From: Taenia hydatigena
Taxonomy: Eukaryota > Platyhelminthes > Cestoda > Cyclophyllidea > Taeniidae
DNA: 64,000 bases
Reading direction: 5' to 3'
Assembly: GCA_036345935.2 (NCBI GenBank)
Contig: JADWOT020000006.1
Location: 12,436,519 to 12,500,518, forward strand
Shown here: piece by piece, positions 59,849-64,000 of the stretch
Numbering within the stretch: the stretch's first letter is position 1
How the letters are laid out: each line of letters opens with the position of its first letter
Position numbers and translations under genes: made by a program
The notes under the pieces: generated by a model
Database searches by the model: none
The model's input: the letters and a program-made list of their open reading frames with translations, nothing else
Told to the model about the DNA's origin: nothing

Positions 59849-62800
59849 AAGCAAATGTGATTTCAGTTAAGGTTCTTAATCCAGAGAAGGTGGGGGAAGG
59901 AATGTCATCATATGTTGTCTACACTGTTAAAACCACGGTAAGACGCATATGCTATTCATTGTCTGTAGACCAATATGCCGTGTTTCAAAAATTCCGATAT
60001 GTGTGTCTATCGCCGTTTTTCGGATTTTCTTGGTCTGTATGAGAAACTAAAAGCGAAATATATTCCACAAGGGCTAATTATACCTTGTCCTCCAGAAAAG
60101 AACGTGCTTGGTACTGCCAGTTCACCTTATGTTAACGAATCTAGGCACCACGAAGATGCGCCTTTCAAAAAGCAGTTCTGCTGATTCGGACTTTATTGAA
60201 AAACGCAGGGTCTCCCTTGAATGGTTTTCCCTTTTTCGCGATTTTCACTATGTAGTTTTTTGCATAGAATCGTAAACCATCCTATTCTGAAGAATGACCA
60301 CAATGTTCATGAATTTTTGGAACTTGAGAACGAACTTCCACGGTATTTTAGCGCTCAGCCCCTTTCTGGTGCAGGAGCTATTAAACTTTTGAAGAATGTT
60401 GGTGAAGTTGTTGGGAAGCTCACATTTAGAATGGATGAACTCGATGAGGTTTGTACTCGTGACATTTTCGCATCTTGTGAATATTCTGTAACATTCTTTT
60501 CAGTATTTCGACCTAAAAGATGACGAATTGGAGAATTGGGATATACAGGGCAGCCGACTCTATGCCGCTTTATCTAATTTAGTCTTAGATCAGAATGGTA
60601 AGTTTATCACTTTTTTGGAAGTAAACGAAACTTTATAGATCTAGTAGCTTCTACACTTGCCTCTTCAAAGGCGCTTTCTGTTTTGGCTAACGTGGAGGAG
60701 CACACCGGGCTGGCTAGAGCATTAGGCCAGCTAGCCGATACTGAGGAGCAAATAGCTCATTTCCTATCCGTTGAGGCTGAGGCCCAATCAACTTTTTTGG
60801 TTGAATACGCGAAGGGTGTACTTTCTAATGTCCAAGCCTGTAGAGTACGTTATGACTGCATTATTTCGTTTTTAAGTCGAGTGTCTAGTGTCAGATAGCT
60901 GCTCTACCTTTTTACTATTCGGGTTATGCTGGCTTTACAAATATTCAAGTCATTTGCGATTTATTCAACAAAATTTCGGGCTTTTGATGATTATCCTACC
61001 CGTCTGTTCAAATATTTGTGAAAATTATGATGAATAATCAATGGTACAGCATCAGAAATTCGGTTGCCACTCCAAACCCTTTCCACCATGAAATGACTCG
61101 CATTGCCGATTCCCCTTGTTAGTTTTTAATAACTTCATGTCCCTTGGAAGCGTAAGGTTTTATTTTTCCAATCTCTCAGTGCTTACCCTTTTCGTACTTG
61201 GGGACACGTTTTCTCAGTTAAAAATGTTAATATTAATTAATTATGTATAAAAACTGGCAGCGTAGATTCCTCGCCTCGGGCGGTCCTGGATAGTAGGAAA
61301 TCTTCATTGTTTTGACCATTTCAAATTTACATTACCTTTAGTGAGTTTAAACGGTAGGTGATTGTTTATTTAACATTTCCTTTAACATCTGAGTCGTAAA
61401 TACGAGATGCTTTCAGCGCACTCAACTCTATCGCAGCTCATCTTTGTTTTCAAGCACTTTTGTGGTCTGTAGATCCTCAATTAAAAATGCCCCAATGCAC
61501 TTGGCTGACCGTCATTTCGTGGCTTTTACACATTTGATTAGTCGATGTAGTGGTCCTACTTAAAAACACAATGACTTGATCTTTTTATTGTAAGGTCCTG
61601 CCTTTATTTTCGTGCTCTGTGCTCTGCACTTCCTTCTAAATCGTGTTTTAATCACTTTGTCTCAAGTAAATCCCCCTCATGTGCTTGATTGCTTGTAGAA
61701 CCCGGGTTATTATTAGAAAACCCTCATCTGCCTTCATATTTGTTAACTTTTGTCTGCTAAAGGATACTTTGGCGGAGCGGATCCGCGTATTCAAAATGCG
61801 TCGAGATTGCGAGTCCGCCCTACGGGGAAAACGCGAGCAGAAGGTGCGCATCGAAATGTCTCCTAAGGCTGATCGCGCTAAAATCCCCACACTCGAACGT
61901 GAAATTGGTGAAGTAAGCGACGGCGGTCTATACGTATCCCTAGTTTCAACTTCCTTCCAACTTCACTGACTCTTCTGTCAATCAAATCACCTAGTTTTAT
62001 TTTTCTGCGTTGTTGCATTATCAAAATACCTCAGTCTTATTATGAAGAAAAATTCTTAGGAGCAATCGTAGAAACTACTTTCATTCGGCATATCAGCGGT
62101 TTTATTGTGAACTTGGGGATTCGGAGGTTTTTTTAGGTTTTGCTGGTTGCTGCAGCAAAAGGACAGTCATTTCATTCGAAATTGGCGTGTCCTTATCGGA
62201 AAAGAAGCTAAATTGTTTTTGTTCCCATTCGCCTTCTTCCTAATTAGTCCGGTTGGAATTGTGAAAATATAGCAAATTCTAAGAACAAATTCATTTAACT
62301 TACAGCTAGCCCAACGCGTGGAGGACAGTGAAGAAGAGTTTGAAAAGATTTCAACAACAATTAAAAAGGAGTTTGAACACGTTGATGAGGCTCGTTTCAA
62401 GGAATTCAGGGAAGCAGTGCTTTCCTACTTAGCAATGATGCTTCAAATGCAAGAAAAAGTTCGTTCTTGCTTTCTACGTAGCACTTACTGTTTTTTTCGT
62501 TTTTTATCGCAAATTCTCTGAAGTCGTGCATAATTTTCGCACGGCTACTCCCTGATGACATGGATTGGCAGCTTGGGTGGGAAAAGACGGTGACTTCTCT
62601 TATTACCACAGACATTTCACTCTGATGCCTCAGAGTGCCGTTTTTCAAGTAAACACGATTCGGCTACGGGTGCCCCGTTGATAGGCAATTGGTGTATGAA
62701 TGTTGCCTTTTGATTGTATACGTGCATTTGTTCGCGCTCGTAGTTTCTTATAGTCTTTTGAAATCTGCTCTTAATAAATGATTCTTTTAGTGATCTGGCA

Positions 62801-62964
62801 GCGCTAAAATGTGACTTTACTCACCAGGGGCCGCGTCATACGTAACTAAATCGAATGCTTTGACTAATGTACACTAATTGCATCATAAATGTATGCTTTT
62901 TTTCCATATTTAGACTCTCAAGGCATGGGAGTCCTTCATAGGCCATGCCAAGGCTATTGAGTGA
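59849..62964 (+). CDS. SNX2: Sorting nexin 1/2 (PX-BAR), near-complete
   Basis: Nine exons join in frame (384 codons plus stop): 59849-59937, 59969-60110, 60145-60223, 60256-60448, 60504-60597, 60639-60844, 61763-61912, 62306-62458, 62914-62964. Order of motifs: NPEKVGEGMSSYVVY and RRFSDFLGLYEKL (PX domain, phosphoinositide binding), DFIEKRRVSLE and RIVNHPILKND (end of PX), PLSGAGAIKLL linker, then the BAR domain: SKALSVLANVEEHTGLARAL, QLADTEEQIAHFL, EFEKISTTIKKEFEH and the C-terminal WESFIGHAKAIE. SNX1/2 proteins bind endosomal membranes and, with SNX5/6, form the retromer-linked tubulating coat that returns receptors to the Golgi. Every splice site is GT-AG. Five introns are 31-55 nt. The acidic N-terminal part before the PX domain is not found. 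SNX1 and SNX2 cannot be told apart; many invertebrates have one gene. Confidence 0.93.
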
Positions 62965-63114
62965 AGCTGTCTTTTTGCTCAGTGCTGATTTGTGTATTTG
63001 ATTATCCTTCATTGTTTCTAGAATTCTTGTACAGAAACTTTCTGTGCTTGCTTCGCGTCAGTCACTTCATTGTGCTCCATGTTCTAGCCAATTTATTTTC
63101 TCTGAATAAAGGTT
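62965..63114 (+). other. 3' UTR of the sorting nexin gene
   Basis: AT-rich, non-coding sequence between the TGA at 62962-62964 and the AATAAA at 63115. The open frames here are Phe/Leu-rich and lack domains. Confidence 0.5.
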
Positions 63115-63120
63115 TAAAGG
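63115..63120 (+). terminator. Polyadenylation signal of the sorting nexin gene
   Basis: AATAAA, 151 bases after the stop codon. An earlier AATAAA-like word near 62773 lies inside the last intron. Confidence 0.55.
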
Positions 63121-64000
63121 GCTGCACTATTAGCGATTTGTGTGTGCATGACGTTGGCAGAGCTTTGGCATACCCTTTCTCAATTCATGTAAACATGCCT
63201 TGTAAATGTTGGGTGATTTGCTTCTTAGTGTTTTATTCCATCAATGGTGTCGAGCAGAAGTTTTAAACTCCCTTTATTGGGTTCGGAAAAATCGTAGTCG
63301 GTGCAGCAGCGAAGCATCTTTTGAGAGATATTTGACAACATGGCTTCTGTGGTCGTCGTCTGACTGCCATATCATCTTCCTCAGTTCGCTTATATTAATA
63401 GTCTTGGTCCTTCTGTACTCCAGTGGTGAGCTTACTCGCTATTTGCTTTTTTAGAAGTGCCTCAAATGTCATACTACTGACCTAGACTCTGCAATTAATT
63501 AAGTTGTAATTGTAATTGATGGTTGTAGTTCTGCTGTGTTAAAACCTTTGGTAATTATTCTATGACGTGATGTCTTTGTACACAATTACTATTTATTCCT
63601 ATCATCAAGCTATCGTTAAATTTTCTGATTAATCTGCATCGCACCAAATAGCACCGAGTACATCTTGTATTGCATCAGTACCCATCTTGCGCAAACTTAA
63701 TTGTCTGACAATGAGATTGAGGATGCCAAGTAAAATCCTTATCAAAACTAGCTATAATGCCTGCCTAAAACATCTTTCTAGACGGGTAGGTCTATCGCAA
63801 ATCCCGGCTTTCTCGAGTTACGTTAAAAAAAGTTAAAATATAATCCTTAAGGCTGGGTTTTGCGCAGTACCAAAGCCCCTGCTCACCAAAACAGTAGATC
63901 CACGGTGAGTTTTTCCGGCGTGGAAGACAAACATTGGTGGTGTCCGCGGCTTCTTGTTCATAATTGCAGTGCTTTTGGTACGGAGCTTAAACGGTCTGTT
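63121..64000. other. No gene recognised
   Basis: AT-rich sequence with short frames only. An 82-codon frame at 63206-63454 has no recognised domain. Confidence 0.4.

Overview
The window looks like nuclear DNA of a tapeworm, most likely a taeniid cestode (Taenia, Hydatigera or Echinococcus type). The sequence is AT-rich, genes are split by introns, and there is no bacterial-style gene packing. The strongest taxonomic clue is a cluster of genes with the layout of the EG95/45W/TSOL18 oncosphere antigen family: a short signal-peptide exon, then a single fibronectin type III (FN3) exon, with phase-1 introns. That family is known from taeniids. The assignment rests on reading the sequence; no database search was run.

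Layout. (1) 1-19 kb is almost gene-free and rich in old duplications. It holds a local duplication near 3.6-4.8 kb, a tRNA-Asn-derived relic at 4.03 kb, a 2-kb repeat at 8.1-10.2 kb that recurs at 44-46.2 kb and partly at 22.2-23.2 kb, a purine-biased block at 10.3-12.5 kb and an array of about 143-bp units at 15.4-16.5 kb. (2) 16.8-30.6 kb is an antigen-type locus made by segmental duplication. Two FN3 genes have matching TATA box, signal exon and FN3 exon (A at 19.45-20.4 kb, B at 27.9-28.9 kb). Two further FN3 copies are dead (C, inverted, at 21.3-21.6 kb; D at 29.2-29.6 kb). Related tandem repeats lie between and beyond them. (3) 33.6-36 kb on the minus strand carries exons of a larger FN3 protein with a Thr/Ser-rich stalk and a membrane segment, with at least one premature stop. 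(4) 38.2-40.1 kb carries a broken ankyrin-repeat gene. (5) 44-46.2 kb is the second copy of the 2-kb repeat and runs into a 100-base assembly gap. (6) 47.0-52.4 kb holds the 3' exons of a protocadherin-like gene. (7) 54.3-58.7 kb is a frameshifted Ty3/gypsy LTR retrotransposon on the minus strand, followed by a solo LTR in the opposite orientation. (8) 59.8-63.1 kb is a sorting nexin 1/2 gene whose coding frame from the PX domain to the stop can be rebuilt completely. Five of its eight introns are only 31-55 nt long.

The genes do not form one pathway. The right third has conserved housekeeping or adhesion genes separated by a retroelement. The left and middle are dominated by duplication and decay around the secreted FN3 family. 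The duplicated FN3 cluster, with conserved promoters, splice phases and two of four copies dead, is the most interesting part of the window.
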